Shown: positions 7,587 through 16,419 of the stretch, piece after piece
Position numbering within the stretch: the stretch's first letter is position 1
How the letters are laid out: each line of letters begins with the position of its first letter
NCBI GenBank assembly: GCA_027489455.1
Contig: JAIXZR010000060.1
Location: 1-54,280, forward strand
Origin: Rubrivivax sp.
Lineage (GTDB): Bacteria; Pseudomonadota; Gammaproteobacteria; Burkholderiales; Burkholderiaceae_C
Length of the DNA stretch: 54,280 nucleotides
Reading direction: 5' to 3'
Notes under the pieces: generated by a model
What the model was told of the DNA's origin: nothing
Seen by the model: the letters and a program-made list of their open reading frames with translations, nothing else
Databases searched by the model: none
Translations under genes and position numbers: made by a program

Positions 7587-8762
7587 TCAGCCGTCTTCGC
7601 CCAGCCAGTCGCGCACGGCCTGCTCGCCCTGCTCACCCAGGCGGGGCGGGGCGCGGCGATAGCTCACCGGCGTGGCCGACAGCCGCAGGGGGCTGGCCAC
7701 CAGCGGCACTTCACCCAGCGTGGGGTGTGGCACCCGCACCGCGGCACCGCGGGCCTGCACGTGCGGATCGGCAAATACGCCCGCCAGATCGTTGATCGGG
7801 CCGCAAGGCACGGCCTGGCTTTCCAGCAGCTGCACCCAATCGGCCGTCGTGCGTGTGCGCGTGGCTTCGCACAGCAGCGGGATCAATTGCTCGCGGTGCG
7901 CCACGCGCGCCGCGTTGGTCGCAAAGCGCTCGTCCTGCGCCCACTGCGGCTGCCCGCAGGCCTGGGCCAGGCGCGCGAACTGGCCATCGTTGCCCACGGC
8001 CAGGATCATCCAGCCATCGGCGGTGGGGAAGTCCTGGTACGGCACGATGCTGGGGTGCGCATTGCCCAGCCGGCCCGGTGCGCGGCCCGTGGCCAGGTAG
8101 TTCATCGCCTGGTTGACGAGGCCGGCGATCTGCACGTCCAGCAGCGAGACGTCCACCCACTGCCCCTGGCCCGTGCGCTCGAGTGCGGCCAGCGCGGCCA
8201 GGATGCCGATGTCGGCATACAGGCCCGTCATCACGTCCACCAGCGCCACGCCGGCCTTCAGCGGGGCATCGGGCGTGCCGGTGACGCTCATCAGCCCGCC
8301 CAGGCCCTGGATCAGGAAGTCGTAGCCGGCGCGCGCGGCATACGGCCCCTGCTGGCCGAAGCCGGTGATCGAGCAGTAGATGAGCCGCGGATGACGCGCC
8401 GCGAGCGTCGCGTAGTCCAGCCCGTAGCGCGCCAGGCTGCCGACCTTGAAGTTCTCGATCAGCACGTCGGCCCGGCCGGCCAGGCGCTGCAGCAAGGCCT
8501 GGCCTTCGGGTGTGGCCATGTCCACCGTCAGCGATCGCTTGTTGCGGTTGGCGGCCATGAAGTAGGCCGATTCGGCGCTGGCCGCGCCCGCGGCGTCGCG
8601 CATGTAGGGCGGGCCCCAGCCGCGGGTGTCGTCGCCGCGGTCGGGGTGCTCGATCTTCAGCACGTCGGCGCCCAGGTCGCCCAGCACCTGCCCGGCCAGC
8701 GGCCCGGCAAGCACACGGCTCAGGTCCAGCACCTTGAGGTGCGACAGCGCGCCCTGGCTCAT
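7587..8762 (-). CDS. CaiB/BaiF (class III) CoA-transferase
   Basis: 391 aa. Class III CoA-transferases move CoA between carboxylates through an aspartyl-CoA intermediate. The N terminus LDLSRVLAGPLAGQVLGDLG and LKIEHPDRGDDTRGWGPP are family hallmarks. The catalytic Asp is predicted at about residue 176 in LVDVMTGLYADIG. The sequence style is closest to the succinyl-CoA:dicarboxylate (glutarate-type) branch, but the substrate is uncertain. It is on the minus strand downstream of the molybdenum hydroxylase genes with a gap of about 100 nt, so it could be part of the same catabolic unit, though a separate promoter is possible. A role together with the acyl-CoA ligase at the left edge is conceivable but they are 7 kb apart. 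Confidence 0.88.
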   Translation of the reverse strand: MSQGALSHLKVLDLSRVLAGPLAGQVLGDLGADVLKIEHPDRGDDTRGWGPPYMRDAAGAASAESAYFMAANRNKRSLTVDMATPEGQALLQRLAGRADVLIENFKVGSLARYGLDYATLAARHPRLIYCSITGFGQQGPYAARAGYDFLIQGLGGLMSVTGTPDAPLKAGVALVDVMTGLYADIGILAALAALERTGQGQWVDVSLLDVQIAGLVNQAMNYLATGRAPGRLGNAHPSIVPYQDFPTADGWMILAVGNDGQFARLAQACGQPQWAQDERFATNAARVAHREQLIPLLCEATRTRTTADWVQLLESQAVPCGPINDLAGVFADPHVQARGAAVRVPHPTLGEVPLVASPLRLSATPVSYRRAPPRLGEQGEQAVRDWLGEDG

Positions 8763-8864
8763 GGCCGGGGCTGACGCAGGGGGTGGGCAGGCAGGTGCGG
8801 CATGGCGGGACCTTTCGGACCGGCATGGTAGGCCAGCGCCGCGCCGCGGCCAGCAGGCGCAGGG

Positions 8865-11156
8865 TCAATCCGACATCGTCGCGTTCGGGAAGAACGGCAG
8901 GCTGCGCTGCCGCGTGCCGGTCAGCCGGTAGTACGCGTTGGCCAGCGCCGGTGCGAAGGTGGGAACGCCCAGCTCGCCGATGCCGCCGATGGCCACTGGC
9001 CGGCTGGCCGTTGCGGGCGGGGGGATGATCACCACCTGCACTGCCGGCATCTCGTTGATGCGCATCATGCGGCTGTTGTTGAAGTTCTTCACCACGGCCG
9101 CGCCGTTGCTGAAGGTCTGCCGGCCCCACAGCGCCGCGTTCATGCCGTGCACCACGCCGCCGACGATCTGCTGCTCGATCTGGCCCGGGCTGACCGGCAG
9201 GTAGCAGTCCACCGCCACCGACACCCGGGCAACGCGGATGCTGCTGGTGGTGACGCTGGAGATTTCCACCACCATCGCGGCGATCGTGTTGAAGGCCGCG
9301 CCGATGGCGATGCCGCGCGCCGATCCAGCGGGCAGCGCGTTCGTCCAGCCGCCGGCACTGGCCGCGGCGTCCAGCACCGCCAGCCAGCGCGGGTCCGTCA
9401 GGCGCTGGCGGCGGAAGAGATAGGGGTCCTGGCCCCACTTCGCGGCCAGCTCGTCGATCGCCGACTCCACCGCGAAGGTGTTGATGGACGCCCCCACGCT
9501 GCGCCAGAAGCCCACCGGCACCGGCGCATCGTGGCGCGCCCACTGCACCTGCCGCCCCAGGAAGCTGTAGGGCAGCGCGTTGGCCCCCTCGTAGGCCTGG
9601 CTGTCGCCGGTGGCCGGCAGGGTGCTGCCACGCTGGCCCAGGATCGAGGGCGAGACATTGCGGTACTGCCACACGCCGATCTGGCCGTTGCCGGTGATCG
9701 CCGCCTTCACGTTCACCAGGGCATGCGGGCGGTACTGGTCGTGGGCGAAGTCTTCCTCGCGCGGCCACATCAGCTTGACCGGGCGGCCCACGGCCATCGA
9801 CACCTGCACCGCCTGGCTGATGAAGTCCACCTCGGCCTTGCGGCCCAGGCCGCCACCCAGGTAGGTGGTGTGGATGGTGACCTGCGCGGCCGTCATGCCG
9901 GTGATGGCCATCACGATGTTCAGCGCCGACCGCGCGGACTGTGTCGGCGCCCACACCTCGCACTTGACGCCGGCCACGTAGTCGACGGTGCAGTTCAGCA
10001 CCTCCAGCGTGGCGTGGGCCACGTACGGCAGGTGGTAGGTGGCGTTGATCGAAGCGCGCGTGCTGGCCAGATCGCGCGCGTTGAGAACGCCGACCGCCTC
10101 CACGGTGTAGAGCTTGTTCAGCGGGCTGGGCGTGGCCGCGTTGTACGGCTGCGCATTGGCCATCAGGTCCTGCGCCTCGGCCAGGAACTGCGCCGAATTG
10201 AGCTGGGCAGCATTGGCCGGCAGGGTCCACTGCAGCGTCAGCCGCCGGCTGGCCTGCCACACGTCCCAGGTGTTGGGGCCCACGGTGGCCACGGCGTTGA
10301 CGTTGCCCGCCAGTTCGCCGCCGCGGGCGGTGCCGGCCCACACCTTCACAGGCACCACGGCCAGCATGCCGGCCGGAGTGGCCGGCGGCGTCGCCAGCGT
10401 GCTGCCCACCGTGGGCGCGTGGCGGATCACGGCGTACACCATGCCCGGCACGCGCACGTCCAGCCCGTAGACCGCGCTGCCATCGACCTTGAACGGGATG
10501 TCGGCGCGCGGGAAGGTCTTGCCGATGCACTTGAAGGCGGCGTCGGGCACCAGCGGCGCGCCCGTGGGCACCGGCAGCAGCGCGGCAGCCGCCGCCACCT
10601 CGCCATAGCGACGCGTGGCACCCGTGGGCAGGTGGGTGATGACGCCGTTGTCCACGCCGTAATTGGCGCGCGCGGGGTCACCCAGGCTGGCCATCGCCGC
10701 ACTGACGAGCATCTCGCGCGCGGCAGCACCCGCGTCGCGCAGGCGCCAGAAGTTGTTGCGTGTGACGCCGCTGCCGACGGTGTTGATGGCGGTGCCGATG
10801 GGCGCTGGCGAAGCCGTCGTCGGCCCGCCCTGCACCAGGCGCACCCGCGTGGGGTCGACCATCAGGTCCTCGCACAGCACCTGGGCCAGGCCCTGGAACG
10901 AGCCCTGGCCCATGTCCGACGAGCCGATCGTCAGCGTGATGGCATCGTCGCTGCCCACCATCAGCCAGGTGTTGACCTGGGTGGCGGTGGCATCGGCCGG
11001 CAGCGGCTGGCGCGTCGCGGCATCGGCCGCGCCTGGGCGCCCGCCCAGCAGGGCAAAGCCCAGGCTCAGGCCGCCGGCGGCGCCCAGGAACTGGCGGCGG
11101 TCGATCGCAGCGACGCGATCAGCGTTGGCGGGTGGGGTGATGGTGGTGTCGGTCAT
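8865..11156 (-). CDS. Molybdenum hydroxylase large subunit (isoquinoline 1-oxidoreductase beta / IorB-like)
   Basis: 763 aa. Large subunit of a xanthine-oxidase-family enzyme that binds the molybdopterin cofactor and hydroxylates or oxidises N-heterocycles or aldehydes. An N-terminal twin-arginine signal (IDRRQFLGAAGGLSLG, about residues 17-32) shows export to the periplasm as a folded complex. Other family features are SSDMGQGSFQGLAQ, the Gly-rich THTTYLGGGLGRK-like loop (here IHTTYLGGGLGRK), and GGIGELGVP near the C terminus, where the Glu is the expected catalytic base. The small [2Fe-2S] subunit is encoded 10 nt upstream. No cytochrome subunit or MoCo maturation gene is visible nearby. 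The natural substrate is not readable from sequence. Confidence 0.9.
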   Translation of the reverse strand: MTDTTITPPANADRVAAIDRRQFLGAAGGLSLGFALLGGRPGAADAATRQPLPADATATQVNTWLMVGSDDAITLTIGSSDMGQGSFQGLAQVLCEDLMVDPTRVRLVQGGPTTASPAPIGTAINTVGSGVTRNNFWRLRDAGAAAREMLVSAAMASLGDPARANYGVDNGVITHLPTGATRRYGEVAAAAALLPVPTGAPLVPDAAFKCIGKTFPRADIPFKVDGSAVYGLDVRVPGMVYAVIRHAPTVGSTLATPPATPAGMLAVVPVKVWAGTARGGELAGNVNAVATVGPNTWDVWQASRRLTLQWTLPANAAQLNSAQFLAEAQDLMANAQPYNAATPSPLNKLYTVEAVGVLNARDLASTRASINATYHLPYVAHATLEVLNCTVDYVAGVKCEVWAPTQSARSALNIVMAITGMTAAQVTIHTTYLGGGLGRKAEVDFISQAVQVSMAVGRPVKLMWPREEDFAHDQYRPHALVNVKAAITGNGQIGVWQYRNVSPSILGQRGSTLPATGDSQAYEGANALPYSFLGRQVQWARHDAPVPVGFWRSVGASINTFAVESAIDELAAKWGQDPYLFRRQRLTDPRWLAVLDAAASAGGWTNALPAGSARGIAIGAAFNTIAAMVVEISSVTTSSIRVARVSVAVDCYLPVSPGQIEQQIVGGVVHGMNAALWGRQTFSNGAAVVKNFNNSRMMRINEMPAVQVVIIPPPATASRPVAIGGIGELGVPTFAPALANAYYRLTGTRQRSLPFFPNATMSD

Positions 11157-11166
11157 GGCATCCCCC

Positions 11167-11610
11167 TCACAGTCCCGTCAGCGCCGCCTTGATGCGCGGA
11201 TAGGTACCGCACACGCAGACGTTGCTGATCTCATTGGCGATCGATGCGCCGTGGTGGCCAGCGTTCATCGCCCCGGCCACCGACATCAGCATCCCCGACT
11301 GGCACCAGCCGCACTGCGGCACCTGGTGCGCGATCCATGCCTGCTGCGCCGGGTGGCTGCGGTTGGCCGAGAGCCCCTCGATGGTGGTGATGCGCTTGCC
11401 CACGGCCGAAGAAACGTCGACATCGCAGGACTTCTCCGGCCTGCCGTTGATGTGCACCGTGCAGGCGCCGCAGATCTCGATGCCACAGCCGTACTTGGTG
11501 CCGGTCAGGCCCAGGTGGTCGCGCAGCACCCACAGCAGCGGGATGTTGGTGTCGTTGACGGTGACCTGGCGGTCGACGCCGTTGACGTTGAGAGAGAGGT
11601 TGGTCGGCAT
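11167..11610 (-). CDS. Molybdenum hydroxylase small subunit, two [2Fe-2S] clusters (IorA-like)
   Basis: 147 aa. It carries electrons from the molybdenum site of the large subunit. A plant-ferredoxin-type cluster is formed by C42, C47, C50 and C62 (GCGIEICGAC ... EKSC). The second helical cluster is formed by C100, C103, C132 and C134 (QCGWCQSG ... CVCG). There is no signal peptide of its own, so it presumably travels with the Tat signal of the partner. A GGAG ribosome-binding site lies 7 nt before the ATG. It is the first gene of the pair and faces a 200-nt upstream region holding a palindrome. Confidence 0.93.
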   Translation of the reverse strand: MPTNLSLNVNGVDRQVTVNDTNIPLLWVLRDHLGLTGTKYGCGIEICGACTVHINGRPEKSCDVDVSSAVGKRITTIEGLSANRSHPAQQAWIAHQVPQCGWCQSGMLMSVAGAMNAGHHGASIANEISNVCVCGTYPRIKAALTGL

Positions 11611-11691
11611 GGCGGGGCTCCAAAAGCGGGAGGACAGATGCGCACTCCCGCTGCCCGATGCAGCGGCAGGGCGCTAACACCCACATGTTTT

Positions 11692-11712
11692 GTAGGGTCT
11701 TGGAGATCCTAC
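11692..11712. promoter_or_regulatory. Candidate operator palindrome upstream of the molybdenum hydroxylase genes
   Basis: Half-sites GTAGGGTCT and AGATCCTAC are separated by 3 nt; they are inverted copies with one mismatch. The centre is about 92 nt upstream of the small-subunit start. The dimension (21 bp with 9-bp arms) fits a dimeric repressor or activator. No regulator gene is adjacent. Inference only. Confidence 0.4.
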
Positions 11713-11811
11713 GCCCGCACGCTGCACGCGGCTAGCCCGGAGCCTTCATATGTGCAAGCACTTGTCTGCGGCCTGACAGCCATTCGCCGGTACGCCTGGC
11801 GTCGGCGCATG

Positions 11812-11834
11812 AAAAAAGGGCCCCGGGGGGCCCT
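11812..11834 (-). terminator. Rho-independent terminator downstream of tRNA-His
   Basis: On the minus strand an 8-bp stem AGGGCCCC / GGGGCCCT with a 2-nt loop is followed by a run of T (the A run at 11812-11816 on the plus strand). It lies about 130 nt beyond the tRNA 3' end. Confidence 0.75.
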
Positions 11835-11963
11835 GTGCCGTCAACCTGAATAAAGCGTCTGAACCGTGCGCCTGCGGAACGCACCTGCGCGGCCTGCGAA
11901 TCCGCCCCGACGCCGGCGGTTATTCCAGCAGTCGTGCCAGCAGTCGTGCCAGCGGTCAGGTTT

Positions 11964-12040
11964 TGGGGTGGCTGATGGGACTCGAACCCACGACAACCAG
12001 AATCACAATCTGGGACTCTACCAACTGAGCTACAGCCACC
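11964..12040 (-). tRNA. tRNA-His (GTG)
   Basis: 77 nt including encoded CCA. The cloverleaf is complete, the anticodon loop reads TTGTGAT (anticodon GTG), and the extra 5' G typical of tRNA-His is present. TGGTTCGA-type T-loop (GGTTCGAGT) is intact. Confidence 0.96.
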
Positions 12041-12082
12041 ACCGAACCGCGAAGTATAGCCGCCCCAGGGGCCGCCCCAGGG

Positions 12083-14008
12083 TCAACGGCCGGTGACGGG
12101 CGTAGAGCTGGCAGCAGCCACCGCCGCCTCGTCGATCTTGAGCTTGTAGCGCCGCTTCAGCGCCTGCTCATAGGCGCGGGCTTCGGCGTCGCCCCAGACT
12201 TGGGCGTACTGGGTACGCCAGTTGCTGTCCTCGTCGGCGCGCTGTTCACGCGGCAGGATCTTCGTCACGCGCAGCAACACGTAGCCCTGGGGGCCCAGAT
12301 CCACGCCCGTCAACAGCGGCAGCTTGGACGGATCGGCACCCAGCACGGCGTCCATCAGCGCACGCGGTGCGCCCTGGGCCTGGTCGCGCGAAAGCACCAC
12401 CGTGACGGCAGGCGGTTCGGCCAGCGGCGTGCCCGGGTTCGCCTGCAGTTCGGCCAGGCGGGCCTGGCCCTGCTTCAGGGCCAGTGCGGCGGCCTGCTGG
12501 TCCAGCACGCGCTGGCGCACGGCGTCCTTCACTTCCGCCAGCGGCAGCACGCGCTTGGGCGAATGCGTGACGACGCGCGCCGATGCCAGCTGGCTGGCAC
12601 CGACCTCGACCGCGTCGGTATTGCGCTTGTTGCTGATGGCGTCATTGCTGAAGACGGCTTCCAGCAGCCGGGCCGATGCCAGCGGCCCGGTGGCGCCCGG
12701 GGCTGCCGTGCGCTGCACGGTCGCGGTCTGCTTTTCCAGCTTGAGCTTGTCGATCACGGGCTGCAGGCTGTCCGGCTGCTCGTAGACGGTGTTGGTGAAC
12801 TGCTCGGCGGCTTCGGCGTAGCGCTTCTGGGCCAGCGACTTGCGAACCTCGGTCTCGATCTCGGGCCGAACCTCGTCGAAGGGCTTGACCTGCCCGCCGC
12901 GCGTGGCCTCGAGCTTGATGATGTGGTACCCGAACTCGGTTTCCACGAGGTTGGCGATCTCGCCGGGCTTCATCGCGAAAGCCGCGTCTTCAAAGGGCTT
13001 GACCATCGCACCCTTGCCGAAGAAATCGAGATCGCCGCCATTGGCTGCCGAGCCCGGGTCGTCAGAGTTCTTGCGCGCCAGCTCGGCAAAGGCAGCGGGC
13101 GTCTTGCGGACCTGGGCCAGCAGCTCTTCGGCCCGTGCCTTGGCCTTGGCCTTGGCATCGGCCGACATGCTGCTGTCGGCCTTGATCAGGATGTGGCTGG
13201 CCCGGCGCTCTTCGGCCTGGGTGTAGCGGCTGCGGTTTTCTTCGTAGTAGCGGCGCAGGTCTTCTTCCGGCACGGCCACGCCCTTGGCGAGGACGTCCAG
13301 GTTGAGCACGACATATTCGATGCTGGCCTGTTCGGGCGACGTGAAGCTGGCCTCGTTGGCCTTGTAGTGGGCTTCGATGTCGGCATCACTGGGCGTGATG
13401 CTGCCACGCAGCGCCGCCGGATCGAACCGCTGGAACTGCACTTCGCGCCGCTGCAGCAGCGGTTCCACCGCCGCCGCCACACTGGCCTGCGGCGCCACCG
13501 TGCTGCTGGTGATGCCGGCCAGCACCTGCTGCATCGCCAGATCCTGGCGCAGCTGCGCAGCAAAGGTCTGCGAGTTCAGGCCCTGGGTGGCCAGCAGCTC
13601 GCGGTTGACGCTGCCGTCGGGGTTGCGCAAGCCGGCGAACTGCGGGTCGTTCACGAACAGGCGCTGCAGCCGCGCATCCGTGGGCGCCAGGTTCTGGTCG
13701 CGCGCAGCCGCCATCAGCAGTCGCTGGCGGATCAGCAGGTCCAGCGAATCGCGGCGCGCCTTGGGGGTGTCCATCAGCTTGGCGTCCATGCCCGGCTGCT
13801 GCTGGCGCAGGCGCTCGACGTTGCGCTGGTGCGCGGCGTCCCATTCGGCCCGGGTGATGGACTGCCCGTCCACCGTGGCGACCGTGGCGTTCCCGCCTTC
13901 GGTGAAGCGGCTGTAGCCGTCGATGCCGAAGAAAACGAACGAGGGGATGATGAGCAGCAGCAGGAAGCCCAACGTCAGGCGCGAATGCGTGCGGAAGAAT
14001 TCAAACAT
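12083..14008 (-). CDS. ppiD: Periplasmic chaperone / peptidyl-prolyl isomerase PpiD
   Basis: 641 aa, the normal PpiD length. It is anchored in the inner membrane by one N-terminal helix (about residues 11-29) and acts in the periplasm near the Sec translocon, assisting newly exported proteins. The layout is SurA_N-like chaperone region (about 40-190), then a parvulin PPIase domain near 265-365 recognisable from RASHILIKAD, GGDLDFFGKGAMVKPFEDAAFAM and FGYHIIKLE, then a second SurA-like helical region. The start ATG at 14008 gives MFEFFRTHSRL, the typical PpiD N terminus. tRNA-His lies downstream and tRNA-Val and hupB upstream; the hupB-ppiD order on the same strand is also seen in E. coli. Confidence 0.95.
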   Translation of the reverse strand: MFEFFRTHSRLTLGFLLLLIIPSFVFFGIDGYSRFTEGGNATVATVDGQSITRAEWDAAHQRNVERLRQQQPGMDAKLMDTPKARRDSLDLLIRQRLLMAAARDQNLAPTDARLQRLFVNDPQFAGLRNPDGSVNRELLATQGLNSQTFAAQLRQDLAMQQVLAGITSSTVAPQASVAAAVEPLLQRREVQFQRFDPAALRGSITPSDADIEAHYKANEASFTSPEQASIEYVVLNLDVLAKGVAVPEEDLRRYYEENRSRYTQAEERRASHILIKADSSMSADAKAKAKARAEELLAQVRKTPAAFAELARKNSDDPGSAANGGDLDFFGKGAMVKPFEDAAFAMKPGEIANLVETEFGYHIIKLEATRGGQVKPFDEVRPEIETEVRKSLAQKRYAEAAEQFTNTVYEQPDSLQPVIDKLKLEKQTATVQRTAAPGATGPLASARLLEAVFSNDAISNKRNTDAVEVGASQLASARVVTHSPKRVLPLAEVKDAVRQRVLDQQAAALALKQGQARLAELQANPGTPLAEPPAVTVVLSRDQAQGAPRALMDAVLGADPSKLPLLTGVDLGPQGYVLLRVTKILPREQRADEDSNWRTQYAQVWGDAEARAYEQALKRRYKLKIDEAAVAAASSTPVTGR

Positions 14009-14259
14009 CGGGACAGCCCTGGACCGGTAATGATGTGGCGGGGGTTGGCGTGGGCGATGACGGCTTCGGTCGACAGCCGCCGCCCCTTTCGGCCGCGGTA
14101 CGTGCTGCCGTCGAACCCACCGTTCAGGCTATGCGCCCAGTGCGGCCGCCTTTGGCCGTGGCCGCACCGTGTAGGCGAAGCAGGCGCGCCGGCCGCTGCT
14201 GCCTGCGCGACTTGGTAGCCGCCTGCTGCACCGCAGCGACGGGATTCTATCCGGGGGGT

Positions 14260-14335
14260 TGGTGGGTGCTGACGGGTTCGAACCGCCGACCTACGCCTTG
14301 TAAGGGCGCCGCTCTACCAGCTGAGCTAAGCACCC
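14260..14335 (-). tRNA. tRNA-Val (TAC)
   Basis: 76 nt including encoded CCA. The anticodon loop CTTACAA gives anticodon TAC. The acceptor stem GGGTGCT pairs with AGCACCC. Confidence 0.96.
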
Positions 14336-14377
14336 GGATCTGCCGGCAGCGCGGCCAGGCTGCTGCCGATCACGGCT

Positions 14378-14659
14378 TCACTTGCCGCCGTTCAGTGCGT
14401 CCTTCAGGCCTTTGCCCGGACGGAACTTCGGCACCTTCGAGGCCTTGATCTTGATGGCGGTGCCGGTGCGCGGGTTGCGACCGGTGCGGGCCTTGCGCTT
14501 GGTCACGGCAAAGGTGCCGAAACCGGTGATGGTGACGCTGTCGCCCTTTTTCAGCGAAGTCTTGACCGCGCCGATCACGGCTTCCAGCGAGCGGGTGGCC
14601 GCGGCCTTGGAGATGTCGGCCTGGTGGGCGATGACTTCGATGAGTTCACTCTTGTTCAC
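14378..14659 (-). CDS. hupB: DNA-binding protein HU (HU-beta type)
   Basis: 93 aa. A nucleoid-associated protein that bends DNA as a dimer. The N-terminal helices [31 protein letters not shown] and the beta-arm with TITGFGTF and GRNPRTG are diagnostic; the conserved proline of the arm tip is present in RNPRTG. The start codon is GTG at 14659, preceded by GAGGGA at 7-nt spacing. It lies just upstream of tRNA-Val and ppiD on the same strand. A TAGAAT hexamer about 85 nt upstream is a candidate -10. Confidence 0.96.
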   Translation of the reverse strand: MNKSELIEVIAHQADISKAAATRSLEAVIGAVKTSLKKGDSVTITGFGTFAVTKRKARTGRNPRTGTAIKIKASKVPKFRPGKGLKDALNGGK

Positions 14660-14741
14660 GTGATGTTCCCTCGACAGAGATTGGAAGGGGGCCGTAGGTC
14701 AGGCGGCAGACAGGGGCTGGTCGATCAGCGCGAGAGGCGGG

Positions 14742-14747
14742 ATTCTA
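14742..14747 (-). promoter_or_regulatory. Candidate -10 element of hupB
   Basis: TAGAATCCCG on the minus strand, in a very GC-rich background. It shares the hexamer plus GC-rich discriminator seen at other starts in the window. No strong -35 is evident. Confidence 0.4.
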
Positions 14748-14863
14748 GGCCCAAGCCCTGGCGCATAAACCGCTTCCAGGCCCGCATCCTGCGCTGGGGT
14801 ACGAGCAGACTTCCACGCTTGACAAACCCCGCGCATGCCCGCACCACCGGCCGCACCGCGGGC

Positions 14864-15769
14864 TCAGACCCGCGACTGGGGCGCCCGCACCACCAGCCAG
14901 ACGCCCAGCGCCGTCAGCCCCAGACCGGTCAGCACCGATGGCGTGAGCTGCTCGCCGAACAGCCACCACGCCAGCACGGCCGTGCAGGGCGGCACCAGGT
15001 ACATCAGGCTGCTCACGCGCGTGGCCGCGCCGCGCTGCACCAGCAGGTACAGCAGCGAGCTGCCGCCCAGCGTGAGCACCAGCACCGACCAGGCCATCGC
15101 GCCCAGCAGTTCGGGGTGCAGGTCCACGGTGCCGGTTTCCAGCCAGGCCAGCGGCAGCGACACCGCCAGCGCGGCCATCAGCTGCACGGTGTTGGCGGTG
15201 CGCACGTCGCAGGGCTGCAGGAAGCGCTTCTGGTACAGCGTGCCGGCGGTGATGGCCACCAAGGCCAGCAGCGCACAGCCCAGGTTGAAGGCCGTGATCT
15301 CGCCCACCCCCAGCTTGCGCCACACCACCAGCAGCAGACCGAGCAAGCCCAGCGCCAGGCCCAGCCACTGGCCTGCCAGGACACGCTGGCCCTGGCCGGT
15401 AGCAGCCACCCACAAGGCCGTGAGCACCGGCTGCAGGCCCACGATCAGCGACACCGTGCCGGCACCGATGCCGCCGCGCACCGCGGCCCAGACCCCGCCC
15501 AGATAACCCGCGTGCATGCACAGCCCCGTCACCGCCAGGTGCAGCCACTGCGCCCGCGTCTGCGGCCAGGCCGCGCCGGCCCAGCGCACCCAGACCAGGA
15601 ACGCCAGGATCGACAAGGCATAGCGCCAGCACAGGAAGGTGAAGGGCGGCGCGTGCGGCATGCCGTAGCGTGCGACGACGAAGCCCGTGCTCCAGATCAG
15701 CACGAAGACGGCCGGCATCGCCAGCAGCAGCGCATCGCGCCGGCTCGCGTCGGAGCTGCCGATGGCCAT
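14864..15769 (-). CDS. EamA / DMT-family membrane transporter
   Basis: 301 aa with about ten hydrophobic segments arranged as two five-helix EamA repeats (roughly residues 13-140 and 155-295), the standard drug/metabolite transporter topology. FVLIWSTGFVVARYGMPHAPPFTFLCWRY is the typical first repeat and the LVPPCTAVLAWWLFGEQLTPSVLTG stretch the second-repeat signature. Members export amino acids or other metabolites; the substrate is unknown. It starts 34 nt after pgsA on the same strand, suggesting read-through from the uvrC-pgsA unit. Confidence 0.9.
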   Translation of the reverse strand: MAIGSSDASRRDALLLAMPAVFVLIWSTGFVVARYGMPHAPPFTFLCWRYALSILAFLVWVRWAGAAWPQTRAQWLHLAVTGLCMHAGYLGGVWAAVRGGIGAGTVSLIVGLQPVLTALWVAATGQGQRVLAGQWLGLALGLLGLLLVVWRKLGVGEITAFNLGCALLALVAITAGTLYQKRFLQPCDVRTANTVQLMAALAVSLPLAWLETGTVDLHPELLGAMAWSVLVLTLGGSSLLYLLVQRGAATRVSSLMYLVPPCTAVLAWWLFGEQLTPSVLTGLGLTALGVWLVVRAPQSRV

Positions 15770-15803
15770 GGCTAGGCGGTGGGGCCGCGGCGCCGGCAGC
15801 CGG

Positions 15804-16370
15804 TCACTTGGACTTGGCCCGGATTTCCGGGATCGCCTTGTGCAGGTAGTAGGCCATCGACCAGACCGTCAGCACCGCGGCCACCCACATCAGCGCGGTG
15901 CCCCAGGGCCGGGTGTGCACCAGCCCGAACAGCACGCCGTCCCACAGCAGGAAGGGGATGGCCACCATCTGCGCCACCGTCTTGAGCTTGCCCAGCATGT
16001 GCACGGCCACACTGCGCGAAGCACCGATCTGCGCCATCCATTCGCGCAGCGCACTGATGGCGATCTCGCGGCCGATGATCACCAGCGCCACCAGCGAATC
16101 GACCCGGCCCTGCTCGAGCAGCACCAGCAGGCTGGCGCAGATCAGGAACTTGTCGGCCACCGGGTCCAGGAAGGCGCCGAAGGACGAGGTCTGGTTCAGC
16201 TTGCGTGCCAGCCAGCCGTCCAGCCAATCGGTGGCGGCGAAGAGCACGAACATCGCCGTGGCGATCTGGTTGCGGTGTTCGGCCGACAGCGGCAGGTAGA
16301 ACACCCCCACGATGAGGGGAATCGCGCCGATGCGCGCCCAGGTCAGCAGCGTGGGGATGGTCAGGAACAT
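15804..16370 (-). CDS. pgsA: CDP-diacylglycerol-glycerol-3-phosphate 3-phosphatidyltransferase
   Basis: 188 aa. It makes phosphatidylglycerol phosphate, the committed step to PG and cardiolipin, in the inner membrane. The CDP-alcohol phosphatidyltransferase signature DxxDGxxARxxxxxxxxGxxxDxxxD is present as TDWLDGWLAR...GAFLDPVADK around residues 49-75. Several hydrophobic segments follow. The ATG at 16370 gives MFLTIPTLLTWARI; a longer in-frame upstream extension overlaps the lipoprotein gene antisense-like and is not credible. A CACAAT hexamer ends 6 nt before the start, suggesting its own leaderless promoter within the uvrC cluster. The uvrC-pgsA adjacency is common in proteobacteria. Confidence 0.95.
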   Translation of the reverse strand: MFLTIPTLLTWARIGAIPLIVGVFYLPLSAEHRNQIATAMFVLFAATDWLDGWLARKLNQTSSFGAFLDPVADKFLICASLLVLLEQGRVDSLVALVIIGREIAISALREWMAQIGASRSVAVHMLGKLKTVAQMVAIPFLLWDGVLFGLVHTRPWGTALMWVAAVLTVWSMAYYLHKAIPEIRAKSK

Positions 16371-16382
16371 CGGCCCATTGTG
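16371..16382 (-). promoter_or_regulatory. Candidate leaderless promoter of pgsA
   Basis: CACAAT (16382-16377, minus) is separated by 6 nt from the pgsA ATG, placing the expected transcription start at or next to the A of the start codon. The -35 is not recognisable. Confidence 0.4.
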
Positions 16383-16419
16383 CCGGCAGGGCCTGGCCGC
16401 ACGGGCGCGGCCGGCCGCG

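Larger units (their letters stand above)
11611..11963. other. Intergenic region between hydroxylase genes and tRNA-His
   Basis: 353 nt holding the candidate operator (11692-11712), the tRNA-His terminator (11812-11834) and a short tandem repeat: unit CAGCAGTCGTGC twice plus a partial third copy at 11926-11957. Nothing protein-coding is convincing here. Confidence 0.6.

Noticed and set aside
9147-11192. Long plus-strand open frame opposite the molybdenum hydroxylase genes
   Set aside because: Composition is typical of antisense reading in high-GC DNA, and the minus strand carries motif-rich IorB.
11866-12096. Small plus-strand ORF ending in ...GTRTHDNQNHNLGLYQLSYSHH
   Set aside because: Classic artefact: translation of the antisense strand of tRNA-His.
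12200-14218. Long plus-strand open frame opposite ppiD
   Set aside because: Antisense shadow; no recognisable motif and it runs into tRNA-flanking DNA.
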